Source of the DNA: Acidobacteriota bacterium
Lineage (GTDB): Bacteria > Acidobacteriota > Terriglobia > Terriglobales > Acidobacteriaceae
Length of the DNA: 32,343 nucleotides
Reading direction: 5' to 3'
Assembly (NCBI GenBank): GCA_023410055.1
Contig: JAEYQK010000078.1
Span: 1 to 32,343, forward strand
The notes under the pieces are model-generated. The model had not been told where the DNA came from. It was given only the letters and a program-made list of their open reading frames with translations, and did not search any database. The position numbers were made by a program, and so were the translations under genes. This document shows, one piece after another, positions 15,548 to 23,809 of this stretch (within the stretch, counting starts at the first letter, position 1; every line of letters begins with the position of its first letter).

Positions 15548-17449
15548 ATGACCGATTCCCATAATGACGGCGCAGCCGTGCAGACTGCCACTGATCAGCC
15601 AGAGCGCATGGACTTGCGTTCACACGATATTGCCGCAGAGAAAAGGCAGGAGCTACTGAGTCTGTTCCCTGAGGTTCGCACGGAAGGCGGCAAGATCGAT
15701 TTTGATCGCCTGAAGCGAGTGGTTGGAGAGATTGTCGATCCGGGCAAAGAGCGTTATGGGATGAACTGGCCGGGAAAGGCCGATTGCTACAAGGCAATCC
15801 AGCGGCCCAGTCTCGGCACATTGCTGCCGTGCCGCGAAGAAAGCGTGGAGTTCGACACGACTGAGAACCTGATCATCGAAGGGGACAATCTCGAAGTCCT
15901 GAAGCTGCTGCAAAAGGCGTACCTTGGCAAGGTCAAGATGATCTGCATTGATCCACCGTACAACACAGGCAACGATTTCATTTATCCCGACGATTTCGCA
16001 GACAGTATTAAGAACTACTTGGAGCTGACGGGCCAAGTTGATGGTAGTGGTCGCAGAATATCGACGAACACGGATACTGACGGACGCTTTCACTCCAAGT
16101 GGCTCAATTTGATGTATCCGCGTCTCTATCTCGCTCGGAACCTGCTTCGTGACGATGGGGTGATCTTCATCCACATTGACGATGTTGAGCTGGAGAACCT
16201 AAAGAAGCTCTGCTGCGAGGTATTTGGAGAAGAGAACTTCGTTGAGCTGATCATCTGGCGAAAGAGAAGCACGCCGCCAAACGACAAGATAATAGGTGCA
16301 AATCACGACTACATTCTGATATTTGCGAAGAACATTGATTGTGTTCGCCTGAACCTGCGCGCACGTTCCGAAGAACGCCTTCAGCAATACAAGAATCCCG
16401 ACAATCATCCCAAAGGCACGTGGGTGGCAGGAGACTTGAGCGCAAATGTGAAAGGGGGGCGTTACGTCGAATCGCTCAACTTCCCGATTCGCAATCCCAA
16501 TACGGGTGAAGACCATTACCCTCCTGCGGGTGGAAACTGGCGCTACAACCGCGAGAAAATTGCCTTCTTACTTGCCAATAATGAGATTTATTTCGGAGAT
16601 GATGGCAGAGGTAGGCCAAAGCTCAAGCGTTTTTTGCAAGACGTTAAGGACGGCATCACCTACCCAACTATATGGGACTTTGTGCCGTTGAATAATGCTG
16701 GCTCCCTAGAAATGTCCGAGCTTTTGGGCGACGCAACGATCTTTGAAAACCCTAAACCGTCAGGATTGATAGCAGAGCTTTTGAAGCTAGGCTGTGATTC
16801 TGATGGGATAGTTCTGGATTTCTTTGCTGGAAGCGGCACCACGGCTCATGCTGTTCTGAAACTTAACCGTGAGGACAACGGCAAACGAAGGTTCATTCTT
16901 GTCCAGCTTCCAGAACCTACCGAAAAGAGCGATTTTCCGACGATTGCTCACCTTACGAGAGAGCGCGTTCGCCGGGTCGCAGCGTCGATGTCGAACCAAA
17001 GTCAGCTTTCGCTTGCGCCAGCCGAGACGGATGATCATGGTTTTCGTGCTTTCCGACTTGCGGAATCTAACTTCTCCGCGTGGAGCGGCACTGACGGGGC
17101 AAGCGAAGAGAACATCGTCCATCAACTGGAACTTCACATACAGCACATACTGCCGGATCGAACGAGCGAGGACGTTCTGTTCGAGCTGTTGCTCAAGAGT
17201 GGATTTCCACTTTCGACGAAGGTAGAGAAATTGGCCCTGAGCGGCACAACCGTTTACAGCGTTGCTGAGGGTGCGATGCTCATCTGCCTCGAAAAGGAAC
17301 TGACGATAGACCTGATCAGGCATATGGCAGACCGCAAGCCACAGCGCGTGATTTGCCTTGATGAAGGCTTTGCCGGAAACGACCAACTCAAGACGAATGC
17401 CGTTCAGATCATGAAGAGCAAGTGCGTCACGAGCTTCAGGACGGTTTAG
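15548..17449 (+). CDS. mod: Type III restriction-modification DNA methyltransferase (Mod)
   Basis: ATG 15548 is preferred, since AGGTGA lies seven bases upstream; a TTG at 15521 inside the helicase gene is the alternative. The 633-residue protein is a beta-class adenine N6-methyltransferase. The catalytic motif IV DPPYNTG (135-141) comes before the target-recognition region, and the S-adenosylmethionine motif I DFFAGSG (424-430) comes after it. FHSKWLNLMYPRLYLARNLL and GVIFIHIDD are typical of type III Mod proteins. The region about 235-375 should read the target sequence. It would methylate one strand of a short asymmetric site to protect self DNA and to give specificity to Res. It stops two bases before the Res start. 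Length is normal for the family. Confidence 0.95.
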   Translation: MTDSHNDGAAVQTATDQPERMDLRSHDIAAEKRQELLSLFPEVRTEGGKIDFDRLKRVVGEIVDPGKERYGMNWPGKADCYKAIQRPSLGTLLPCREESVEFDTTENLIIEGDNLEVLKLLQKAYLGKVKMICIDPPYNTGNDFIYPDDFADSIKNYLELTGQVDGSGRRISTNTDTDGRFHSKWLNLMYPRLYLARNLLRDDGVIFIHIDDVELENLKKLCCEVFGEENFVELIIWRKRSTPPNDKIIGANHDYILIFAKNIDCVRLNLRARSEERLQQYKNPDNHPKGTWVAGDLSANVKGGRYVESLNFPIRNPNTGEDHYPPAGGNWRYNREKIAFLLANNEIYFGDDGRGRPKLKRFLQDVKDGITYPTIWDFVPLNNAGSLEMSELLGDATIFENPKPSGLIAELLKLGCDSDGIVLDFFAGSGTTAHAVLKLNREDNGKRRFILVQLPEPTEKSDFPTIAHLTRERVRRVAASMSNQSQLSLAPAETDDHGFRAFRLAESNFSAWSGTDGASEENIVHQLELHIQHILPDRTSEDVLFELLLKSGFPLSTKVEKLALSGTTVYSVAEGAMLICLEKELTIDLIRHMADRKPQRVICLDEGFAGNDQLKTNAVQIMKSKCVTSFRTV

Positions 17450-17451
17450 CG

Positions 17452-20427
17452 ATGAAAATCCAGTTTGACGCTCAACAGCAGTATCAACTCGATGCCATCG
17501 CTTCCGTCGTGGGAATTTTTGACGGGCAGCCGGAGGAGCAGCCGGAGTTTGCAGTCATCCAAGGGCGAGACGGGGTCGGACTGTTCCAAGGGCAGGCTCA
17601 GACGGAGCTAGGAGTCGGCAATAAGATCACAATCAGTGCCGACGAAATCCGCAAGAACGTCAGGGCGATTCAGGATCGCAACGACATCGAGGTCAGCGAT
17701 CCAAACGCCCCGCTCGAAGCTTGGCCGATTCTTGGCTCTGAAGGGGGATTTGTCCGCGACTGCTTCCATTTCTCCGTCGAGATGGAAACCGGAACGGGCA
17801 AGACGTACGTCTACCTGCGAACCATCTTCGAGCTGTCACGGTGCTACGGCTTCAAGAAGTTCATCATCGTCGTGCCAAGCGTGGCGATCCGAGAGGGTGT
17901 GCTCAAGAACATTGAGATTACCCGTGACCACTTCAGGGCGCTCTATAACAACATTGAGTTCGAGTCGTTCGTCTACGACGCCAAGAAGGCGAACCGTCTG
18001 CGGCAGTTTGCTTCCAGCAACACGATCCAGATTCTAGTTATCAACATCGACGCTTTCCGCAAGAATTTCACCGGAACTGACGAGGAACATAAGAGCAACG
18101 TCATCTATCAGGATCGAGACCAGACCAACGGTGTGCGCCCGATTGAGTTCATCCAGTCCACCAATCCAATTGTGATCATCGACGAGCCGCAGAGCGTGGA
18201 TAGCACGGAGAAGTCGCAGGAAGCTATCAAGGCGCTGAATCCGCTCTGCACTCTCCGATATTCGGCAACGCACCGCAATCAGTACAACTTGGTGTATCGG
18301 CTCGATCCGATCCGTGCTTTCGGGTTACATCTCGTGAAGCAGATTATCGTGGACAGCGCCCTCACGTCGGGGGCAATGAACGACGCCTTCGTCCGTATCG
18401 AGAAGATCGACATCAAGAACGGGATCAAAGCGAAGTTGCGGATTCACGCCCAGACCGCCAGCGGCCCAAAAGAGAAGTCCGTTCCTGTGAAGAACGGGCA
18501 CGACCTGTACGAGTTATCAGAGAATCGGGCACAGTACCGGAACGGTTTCGTGGTGACGGAGATCGACGGCACTCCGGGAGCTGAGTTCGTGCGCTTCGAC
18601 AGTGGATTGGTGCTCAGGTTAGGTGAAGAGCACGGCGGTATGCGGGACGATGTCTGGAAAGCGCAGATTCAGAAAACAGTCGAAAAGCATTTGATCAAAG
18701 AGCTTCAGGTTCGAGACCTTGGGCTGAAGGTGTTGAGCCTGTTCTTCATCGACCGGGTCGCGAATTACCGTAGCTACGATGATTCAGGGCAGCCCGTCGC
18801 GGGAAAGTTCGCACAGGAGTTCGAGGAAGCACTGGCGAGTTTCGCCAAAGACCCCCGATTCACCGCGCTGGAGTGGCTGAAGCTCCCGATCAAGAGTCTG
18901 CACAACGGCTACTTCGCCCAAGATAAGAAAGGAATTCTGAAGGACACGAAGGGCGACACGCAGGCAGACGACGACGTTTACAACCTGATCATGAAGGACA
19001 AGGAACGGCTTCTCTCGACTGAAGAACCGCTGCGCTTCATCTTCAGCCATTCGGCACTGCGAGAAGGTTGGGACAATCCGAACGTCTTCCAGATTTGCAC
19101 GCTTAACGAGACGCAGAGCGTTATGAAGAAGCGGCAGGAGATTGGTCGTGGACTCCGACTTCCAGTCAATCAAGACGGCGTGCGCGTGTTCGACGAGTCA
19201 GTGAACAAGCTCTTCGTGGTCGCCAACGAAAGCTACGACGATTTCGCCCGGAAGCTCCAGACCGAGTACGAAGAAGACTGCGGCGTCACGTTCGGACAAG
19301 TTCCAGCCAACGCGTTTGCCAAGATGCTGCGAGTCGTGGACGGCAAAGAACAGGTGCTTGGGAAAGATGTCTCCGGTGCGATTTGGAAAACGTTGATCGC
19401 CAATGGCATCCTCGCCGCCGATGGAAAGATTCAGCCTGCCTTCGATCCGAAGAAGGAGGGCTTCTCACTGAACCTGCCGGAGGCGAACAAGGAATTGGAA
19501 AGCCAAGTAATCGACGTGCTCTCCAGCTACCAGATCGAGCGGCACATTCGGGACAACCGCAGCGAAGGGCCGAACAGGCTGAAAAAGGCAGTCCAGCTCA
19601 GTCCAGAGTTCAAGGCGCTGTGGGACAAGATCAAGCCTAGAACCACCTATCAGGTCGAGTTCAGTACGGACGACCTCGTCGCTCGCGCCGTGCAGGCGCT
19701 CCGCAAGATGGAAAAGGTGGAGGCTGCGAAGGTCAACTTCACCACGGCAGAACTCTCGGTCACAAAAGCGGGAGTGGAAACACGGGCAGTCGCCGCCAAG
19801 ACTGAAACGGTCAAGTATCGGGGTTCATTGCCGGACATTCTGGCATACCTGCAAAACGAAACGGAGCTTACCCGCTCCACTCTGGTTCGCATTCTGAAAG
19901 AATCGGGACGGCTTTCTGAGTTCTTCATCAACCCGCAACGGTTCATGGATTCTGTTGCCGCGATTCTGAAATACGAACTTCACCAGTTGATCGTGGACGG
20001 GATCAAATACGAGCGCATTCCGTCCACCGAACCCGACTCAGAGTGGCGGCAGGAACTGTTCAAGAATGAAGAGCTTATCAACTATCTAACGGCGCTTCAG
20101 GTGAACCATTCGGTTTACGAGTACGTCGTTTACGACTCTGAGGTCGAGCGAGAATTCGCCCGAAAACTAGACGACAGGGACGACATCAAGCTCTTCGTTA
20201 AGCTCCCCCGCTGGTTTGAAATCGACACGCCAATAGGCAAATACAACCCGGATTGGGCGATCCTCAAACACGACGACACGACGCTGTATCTCGTCAGGGA
20301 GACGAAAGGAACGAAGGACTTCCTGAAGCTCCGCACCACCGAAGCGGAAAAGTTGCGCTGTGGTCAGCGACACTTCGATGCGCTTGGCGTGCCCTTTGCC
20401 GTTGTGGTGTCGGCAGATGAAGTCTAG
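17452..20427 (+). CDS. res: Type III restriction endonuclease subunit (Res)
   Basis: The start at ATG 17452 follows the Mod stop by two bases with CAGGACGG upstream; a GTG at 17422 inside mod is a longer option. The 991-residue protein begins with a superfamily 2 helicase: Walker A METGTGKT (111-118) and IIDEPQSVD, the DEPQ form of Walker B typical of type III Res (244-247). Motif VI follows in QEIGRGLRLP. The C-terminus has a PD-(D/E)XK nuclease: NPDWAIL with Asp934, then RETKG with Glu950 and Lys952. Together with Mod it would cut DNA after ATP-driven sliding between two unmodified sites. All key residues are intact, so the system looks functional. It is convergent with the alpha/beta hydrolase gene, 27 bases apart. 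Confidence 0.95.
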   Translation: MKIQFDAQQQYQLDAIASVVGIFDGQPEEQPEFAVIQGRDGVGLFQGQAQTELGVGNKITISADEIRKNVRAIQDRNDIEVSDPNAPLEAWPILGSEGGFVRDCFHFSVEMETGTGKTYVYLRTIFELSRCYGFKKFIIVVPSVAIREGVLKNIEITRDHFRALYNNIEFESFVYDAKKANRLRQFASSNTIQILVINIDAFRKNFTGTDEEHKSNVIYQDRDQTNGVRPIEFIQSTNPIVIIDEPQSVDSTEKSQEAIKALNPLCTLRYSATHRNQYNLVYRLDPIRAFGLHLVKQIIVDSALTSGAMNDAFVRIEKIDIKNGIKAKLRIHAQTASGPKEKSVPVKNGHDLYELSENRAQYRNGFVVTEIDGTPGAEFVRFDSGLVLRLGEEHGGMRDDVWKAQIQKTVEKHLIKELQVRDLGLKVLSLFFIDRVANYRSYDDSGQPVAGKFAQEFEEALASFAKDPRFTALEWLKLPIKSLHNGYFAQDKKGILKDTKGDTQADDDVYNLIMKDKERLLSTEEPLRFIFSHSALREGWDNPNVFQICTLNETQSVMKKRQEIGRGLRLPVNQDGVRVFDESVNKLFVVANESYDDFARKLQTEYEEDCGVTFGQVPANAFAKMLRVVDGKEQVLGKDVSGAIWKTLIANGILAADGKIQPAFDPKKEGFSLNLPEANKELESQVIDVLSSYQIERHIRDNRSEGPNRLKKAVQLSPEFKALWDKIKPRTTYQVEFSTDDLVARAVQALRKMEKVEAAKVNFTTAELSVTKAGVETRAVAAKTETVKYRGSLPDILAYLQNETELTRSTLVRILKESGRLSEFFINPQRFMDSVAAILKYELHQLIVDGIKYERIPSTEPDSEWRQELFKNEELINYLTALQVNHSVYEYVVYDSEVEREFARKLDDRDDIKLFVKLPRWFEIDTPIGKYNPDWAILKHDDTTLYLVRETKGTKDFLKLRTTEAEKLRCGQRHFDALGVPFAVVVSADEV

Positions 20428-20454
20428 GTAACCATCGGTGAACGGGGACATACG

Positions 20455-21102
20455 TCAGGTGATCGGCACTGATGTCGAATTGCCGAAACCGGACTCGACC
20501 TCCTGAATCGCCATCGGCACGCTGTCCCCATTCAAGTAAGCAAACGCCAATTTCGCCAACGCCTGCTTGTGCTGGTCGGTGTCGTGCGTCAGCCACGGCA
20601 GATCGAACGCCTGAGCAAGCTGCGGCCAATCCGCTGTCCTGCCAGCAACGACTTCATCCTTCGACGAGTAAGAGGCAATCCGGTTCGGCATCCTCTTTTC
20701 GAGCCGCACGCCGTCAGCCCACGTTGGCGAACTGATGCAGATCACATGCAGGTCGTCCCGCCCTTGCTCCTGCAACTTCGCCGCGACCAGTCCACCCAAA
20801 CTGACGCCGATCACCACCGCGTTCTGCGGCAGGTTTCGTACCGCAAGGTCAGCCAGCGAATCCTCAGCAAGCACATTGGGATCGGAATGAAGCAGCCGTG
20901 GTCTATAGAACAGTTCGCCAGAGGCGGTGGGCAAGTAGCGCCGTATTTCCTCCTCAAGCTGCTTCACGCTTCCTTCGGGGCTGCCGCCTTTGCCGTGGAG
21001 GAGCACGATGTTATCAAGTCTCACGAGCCGGTGTCCTGTAGGAGCGAGGCGGTTTGCATCACGCCCTTCGCTCAGTCGAATCCAGCTACCCTCGTCAGCC
21101 AA
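20455..21102 (-). CDS. Small alpha/beta hydrolase
   Basis: The 215-residue protein begins at TTG 21102, overlapping the end of the upstream gene by eight bases; a downstream start would remove about 25 residues but keep the fold. It is an alpha/beta hydrolase: oxyanion-loop motif LLHGKGGSPEGS, nucleophile elbow GVSLGG with Ser101, a likely acid in SSKDEVV (Asp149) and a late His (His173 or His178). Substrate unknown; such small hydrolases can be esterases, lipases or thioesterases. No signal peptide is present, so it acts in the cytoplasm. The tight coupling to the large HEPN-motif gene suggests a joint function, for example effector or detoxifier, which is inference. Confidence 0.8.
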   Translation of the reverse strand: MADEGSWIRLSEGRDANRLAPTGHRLVRLDNIVLLHGKGGSPEGSVKQLEEEIRRYLPTASGELFYRPRLLHSDPNVLAEDSLADLAVRNLPQNAVVIGVSLGGLVAAKLQEQGRDDLHVICISSPTWADGVRLEKRMPNRIASYSSKDEVVAGRTADWPQLAQAFDLPWLTHDTDQHKQALAKLAFAYLNGDSVPMAIQEVESGFGNSTSVPIT

Positions 21103-22660
21103 TTGACCTGAGTGCGTTCAGGAGTGACACTGCGTTGCCGAGTAATTCTGCATAGACAACTCTTGGGTCTCGATCCGTCAGCCCTAGCTTTTGGGCAGCT
21201 CTGTCGTAGTTACTGCCTTTACGATGAGCCGCGCCCGTTGATCGGAGCGATTGCAGATCACGAAGGAACTGGATGTGTTTGTCTTGATCTGGCCCCCCCT
21301 TGATCTTCAGATATTCCTCTAACTTGCTGATTCCTTTTTGATTCGGTGCCGGAGGTATCTGTTTTGCGATTTCGGCTTCGTTCAGTGAATCGACCAAGAC
21401 CTTGGTCAGATACATGACTTGGGTATCGAATTCGTTCTGTTCGTCAGTTGCGGGAATTCGGAGTGATGAGAAGCAATGCTCATCGCCCTCGGTCAGTGGC
21501 TTGAAAAGCTGCCAGCCGTGCTTTTTCTTCCAGTTTTCTTGAAATTTCGTAAACTCGTGCTTGAACGCAAGGTCAGCTTTGTTCGGATCAGCAAATTCCG
21601 CAAGGAAGCTGCGTCTGAATGCCGTTTCGCTTAAGGTTCTTCCAGCGGGAGCAATGTTGAAGCTACGCCAGTAGCCATGTTCCGCTTCGGGAATATCGCG
21701 CCCGATGTCGCCTAGAAACACCGTCACGTATTCCGGGTTGTCGTTGTCGATCTGCACGCCCCAAAGTGCAGCGCAGCGGAGGTAACCGTCCTCAACGGAA
21801 TATTTCGACGGATTTTCATGGTATCGGTTTAGTACATCCGGACGAAAGAACACCGGCCTTAGGTAGTTGCCGCCATTAGGATCACAGGGCAACTGGATTT
21901 CCTTGCCTCGCTCGTCCAAGCCGACGATAAACTTCATGTATTCGCGGGGTTCGTCGTCGTGCTCGTTGTATGGCCAAAAATCACTATCCCTCTTCTCGAA
22001 GCCGACGATTAACTTTTTTCCGTACACACGGACGAACGACCGATTGTCTGAGTCTAGGTCGGCAATCACAGACGTGTAAGAGAAATCAGGCCCATCGGTG
22101 TGTAGGGCTTCTCGGGATAAACCGTACTTCTGGAGAGGGTCGGGAAAGAACCGACGAATATCGAAAAGAATCGCTAGGCGCATTTCCTTGATCGCGAGGA
22201 ACTGCTTAATTTCGGGTGCCCGAACAGAAATGCACCCATCACTCGTTCGGATAACGTTATGCTCCGAGCCATCATCCGTGATCTTGATGTGTTTGTTGTT
22301 CTTGCGGTCAAAGTACAAGTTGTGGAACAGCCTGAATTCCTCCGAGACTTCCTCGTACGGAGGTTTGATCCCGTGAAAACTCCGCTCAAGAATTAGGGGT
22401 TCGTAGCCTTGGTCATCGCCAAACCGATTGTAAACAACGTTCCCGTCCGCGTATTTGGTGCATCCGGGCCTCATGCGGGACGGCTCAAAGGGCCAACTGT
22501 CCGTCTTTGAAATCTGTCCTACCTTGCCCTCTGGCACAAGTCCCGCATATACGACGAAGCTGCCCGTCTCCGTTCTCGCATTTTGGTACACGTCAATCCA
22601 GTCGCCATTCCCTGCGGCAGCGATGTATTTGTGTGTTTCAGCAACGAATGATTTCGGCAT
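21095..22660 (-). CDS. Large hypothetical protein with C-terminal HEPN-like motif
   Basis: The 521-residue protein is not a family I can name. The N-terminal part is mixed alpha/beta (WIDVYQNARTETGSFVVYAG, then LYFDRKNNKHIKI) and rich in charged and aromatic residues. A second part includes YVTVFLGDIGRDIPEAEHGYWRSFNIAPAG and FLAEFADPNKADLAFKHEF. The C-terminal 100 residues are all-helical. They contain LRDLQSLRSTGAAHRKG, in which Arg473 and His479 form the R-x5-H signature of HEPN ribonucleases. HEPN domains act as RNA-cutting toxins in many abortive-infection systems. The start has no Shine-Dalgarno site; an extended -10 box lies just upstream. It ends inside the start of the alpha/beta hydrolase gene. 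It stands beside a type III R-M operon, so defence is likely but unproven. Confidence 0.75.
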   Translation of the reverse strand: MPKSFVAETHKYIAAAGNGDWIDVYQNARTETGSFVVYAGLVPEGKVGQISKTDSWPFEPSRMRPGCTKYADGNVVYNRFGDDQGYEPLILERSFHGIKPPYEEVSEEFRLFHNLYFDRKNNKHIKITDDGSEHNVIRTSDGCISVRAPEIKQFLAIKEMRLAILFDIRRFFPDPLQKYGLSREALHTDGPDFSYTSVIADLDSDNRSFVRVYGKKLIVGFEKRDSDFWPYNEHDDEPREYMKFIVGLDERGKEIQLPCDPNGGNYLRPVFFRPDVLNRYHENPSKYSVEDGYLRCAALWGVQIDNDNPEYVTVFLGDIGRDIPEAEHGYWRSFNIAPAGRTLSETAFRRSFLAEFADPNKADLAFKHEFTKFQENWKKKHGWQLFKPLTEGDEHCFSSLRIPATDEQNEFDTQVMYLTKVLVDSLNEAEIAKQIPPAPNQKGISKLEEYLKIKGGPDQDKHIQFLRDLQSLRSTGAAHRKGSNYDRAAQKLGLTDRDPRVVYAELLGNAVSLLNALRSIG

Positions 22661-22667
22661 ACCGGAG

Positions 22668-22676
22668 AGTCTAGCA
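22668..22676 (-). promoter_or_regulatory. Candidate extended -10 promoter of the HEPN-motif gene
   Basis: On the minus strand TGC then TAGACT ends seven bases before the ATG at 22660, with no Shine-Dalgarno site between. This would give a leaderless or nearly leaderless mRNA. A partial -35 (CTGAAA) lies about 16 bases further up. Confidence 0.4.
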
Positions 22677-22993
22677 AACGCCGATCTAGTTTCAGGCTTT
22701 CGCAGTCCAACCGCTCAGTCTAAATGCTAGTTTCCACACTGAATAACCCCTCTGAAGGATTTTGGGCCGCCGGATCAGGGCATTGTGCGTCGGCGGTCGG
22801 CGGGACGGCTGAGATCGAAACTGGCGAACTTTGGAGTCAGCCGTCGAATCCCGTTTAGCTAGATTTAGCTGGAAAAATTGGGAGAAGGGGGCACAAAACG
22901 GGTACTTGGAGAGAGAATTGAGACCTCTCCGCAAACCTACAAAGCTCTTGTTTTGTGGAGTTTATCAGTCTTGATAGGATTCTTGTTGCATTC
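22677..22993. other. Intergenic region between defence island and tRNA-Ser
   Basis: No gene is seen in this stretch. It contains a 10-base copy of acctctccgc (22923-22932) that also occurs at the 5' end of the tRNA gene (23079-23088). It may hold the scar of an integration event at the tRNA 3' end. No second copy of the tRNA 3' end was found in the window. Confidence 0.4.
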
Positions 22994-23086
22994 TGGCGGA
23001 GAGGGGGGGATTCGAACCCCCGATACAGCTTTTGACCGTATAACGGTTTAGCAAACCGCCGCCTTCAGCCACTCGGCCACCTCTCC
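22994..23086 (-). tRNA. tRNA-Ser (anticodon GCT)
   Basis: The seven-base acceptor arms (GGAGAGG at 23080-23086 and CCTCTCC at 22998-23004) pair fully. The D-loop reads GCCGAGTGGCTGAAGGC, the T-arm has GGTTCGAATCCC, and there is a long variable arm typical of serine tRNAs. The anticodon loop TTGCTAA gives GCT (23050-23052), reading AGC/AGT codons. The discriminator is G and CCA is encoded (22994-22996). The 3' end points to the defence island, the usual side for integration. Confidence 0.95.
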
Positions 23087-23404
23087 GCGGCGTGTATTCG
23101 CTAGTTTAGCACATGCCCTTGAGTTCATCTGCCTGCAAAAGCGGCCGTCGCGAGGTACATGTATCCAAGTGGTCGTGTTCCGGTATTTCAGCCAGGGAAG
23201 GGTTTCGTGTGTTCTTCTGGCAAAAATACGAGTATCCGTCTCATTAGTCATTGGAACAATCGCAGGTCGTGGAGAGACGTAGATAGCTTAGGGGCACGAC
23301 TGACAATAACCACAGTAGAGGAACAGGCCCCCAAGGTGTAGGCTGCCTTTCGATTGACCCGAGAATCTTTTCCATAAAGCGCTCATCTGCGTGCGAGGTA
23401 TTCC
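23087..23404. other. Intergenic region upstream of tRNA-Ser and the DUF2780-like gene
   Basis: It must hold the tRNA promoter (minus strand) and the promoter of the secreted-protein gene (plus strand). A TTGACC at 23354-23359 is present, but its best -10 partner is too close. GAGGT lies five bases before the ATG at 23405. No other feature is visible. Confidence 0.35.
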
Positions 23405-23692
23405 ATGGCTCCCACCAAGTACTTTCGAATCGTGAGTGTGACTGTCTGCTCATTTGTAGTTGCTTTGTGTGTTTTGGCACAGGCTCAAAATGCGGCAACA
23501 AGCTCAAAAACTCCGAATCCCGGGTTGGTTAATCAGCTCACAGAGCAGCTGAATATTGCGCCCGAGCAGGCAGTGGGAGGAACTGGCGCAATCTTTAGTC
23601 AAGCAAAGAGCCGCCTGAACCCAGCGCAGTTCAGCCAGCTAGCAGCGGCAGTACCTGGAATGGATTCATCGTTTCTTTTGTCGCCGAGGTGA
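23405..23692 (+). CDS. Short secreted DUF2780-like protein
   Basis: The 95-residue protein has a GAGGT site and a clear signal peptide (YFRIVSVTVCSFVVALCVLAQAQ, cleavage near residue 28). The mature part, NPGLVNQLTEQLNIAPEQAVGGTGAIFSQAKSRLNPAQFSQLAAAVPGMDS, reads like the first half of DUF2780 (VcgC/VcgE) proteins, which are small envelope proteins of unknown role. As I remember the family, members are usually longer, and here the frame ends soon after PGMDS (SFLLSPR). It may therefore be truncated. An inverted, decayed copy of part of this sequence lies about 0.9 kb downstream. Confidence 0.7.
   Translation: MAPTKYFRIVSVTVCSFVVALCVLAQAQNAATSSKTPNPGLVNQLTEQLNIAPEQAVGGTGAIFSQAKSRLNPAQFSQLAAAVPGMDSSFLLSPR
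23505..23551 (+). repeat. Inverted repeat, copy 1 (within the DUF2780-like gene)
   Basis: Bases 23505-23528 match 24461-24484 perfectly in inverted orientation. The match continues through 23534-23551 with small indels relative to 24441-24460. This copy codes for the conserved NPGL...LTEQL segment. Confidence 0.8.
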
Positions 23693-23809
23693 GGGTGCCG
23701 CAATGTTCTCAATCCGTGGAATTTTTCTGAATTTCGTCAGCAGCACTTGGACCGCGCGCTGCCGCGAATTTTGTCCTCAACATAGATTTCAGCGGAGGAG
23801 GATAGCTAA

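Noticed and set aside
16787..17386. 199-codon minus-strand ORF
   Set aside because: Antisense shadow of the mod gene, including its motif I region.
12603..20427. DISARM system
   Set aside because: A DrmD-like helicase and a methyltransferase are present, but no drmA, drmB (DUF1998) or drmC (phospholipase D) gene is seen; the methyltransferase and nuclease are of type III R-M form.
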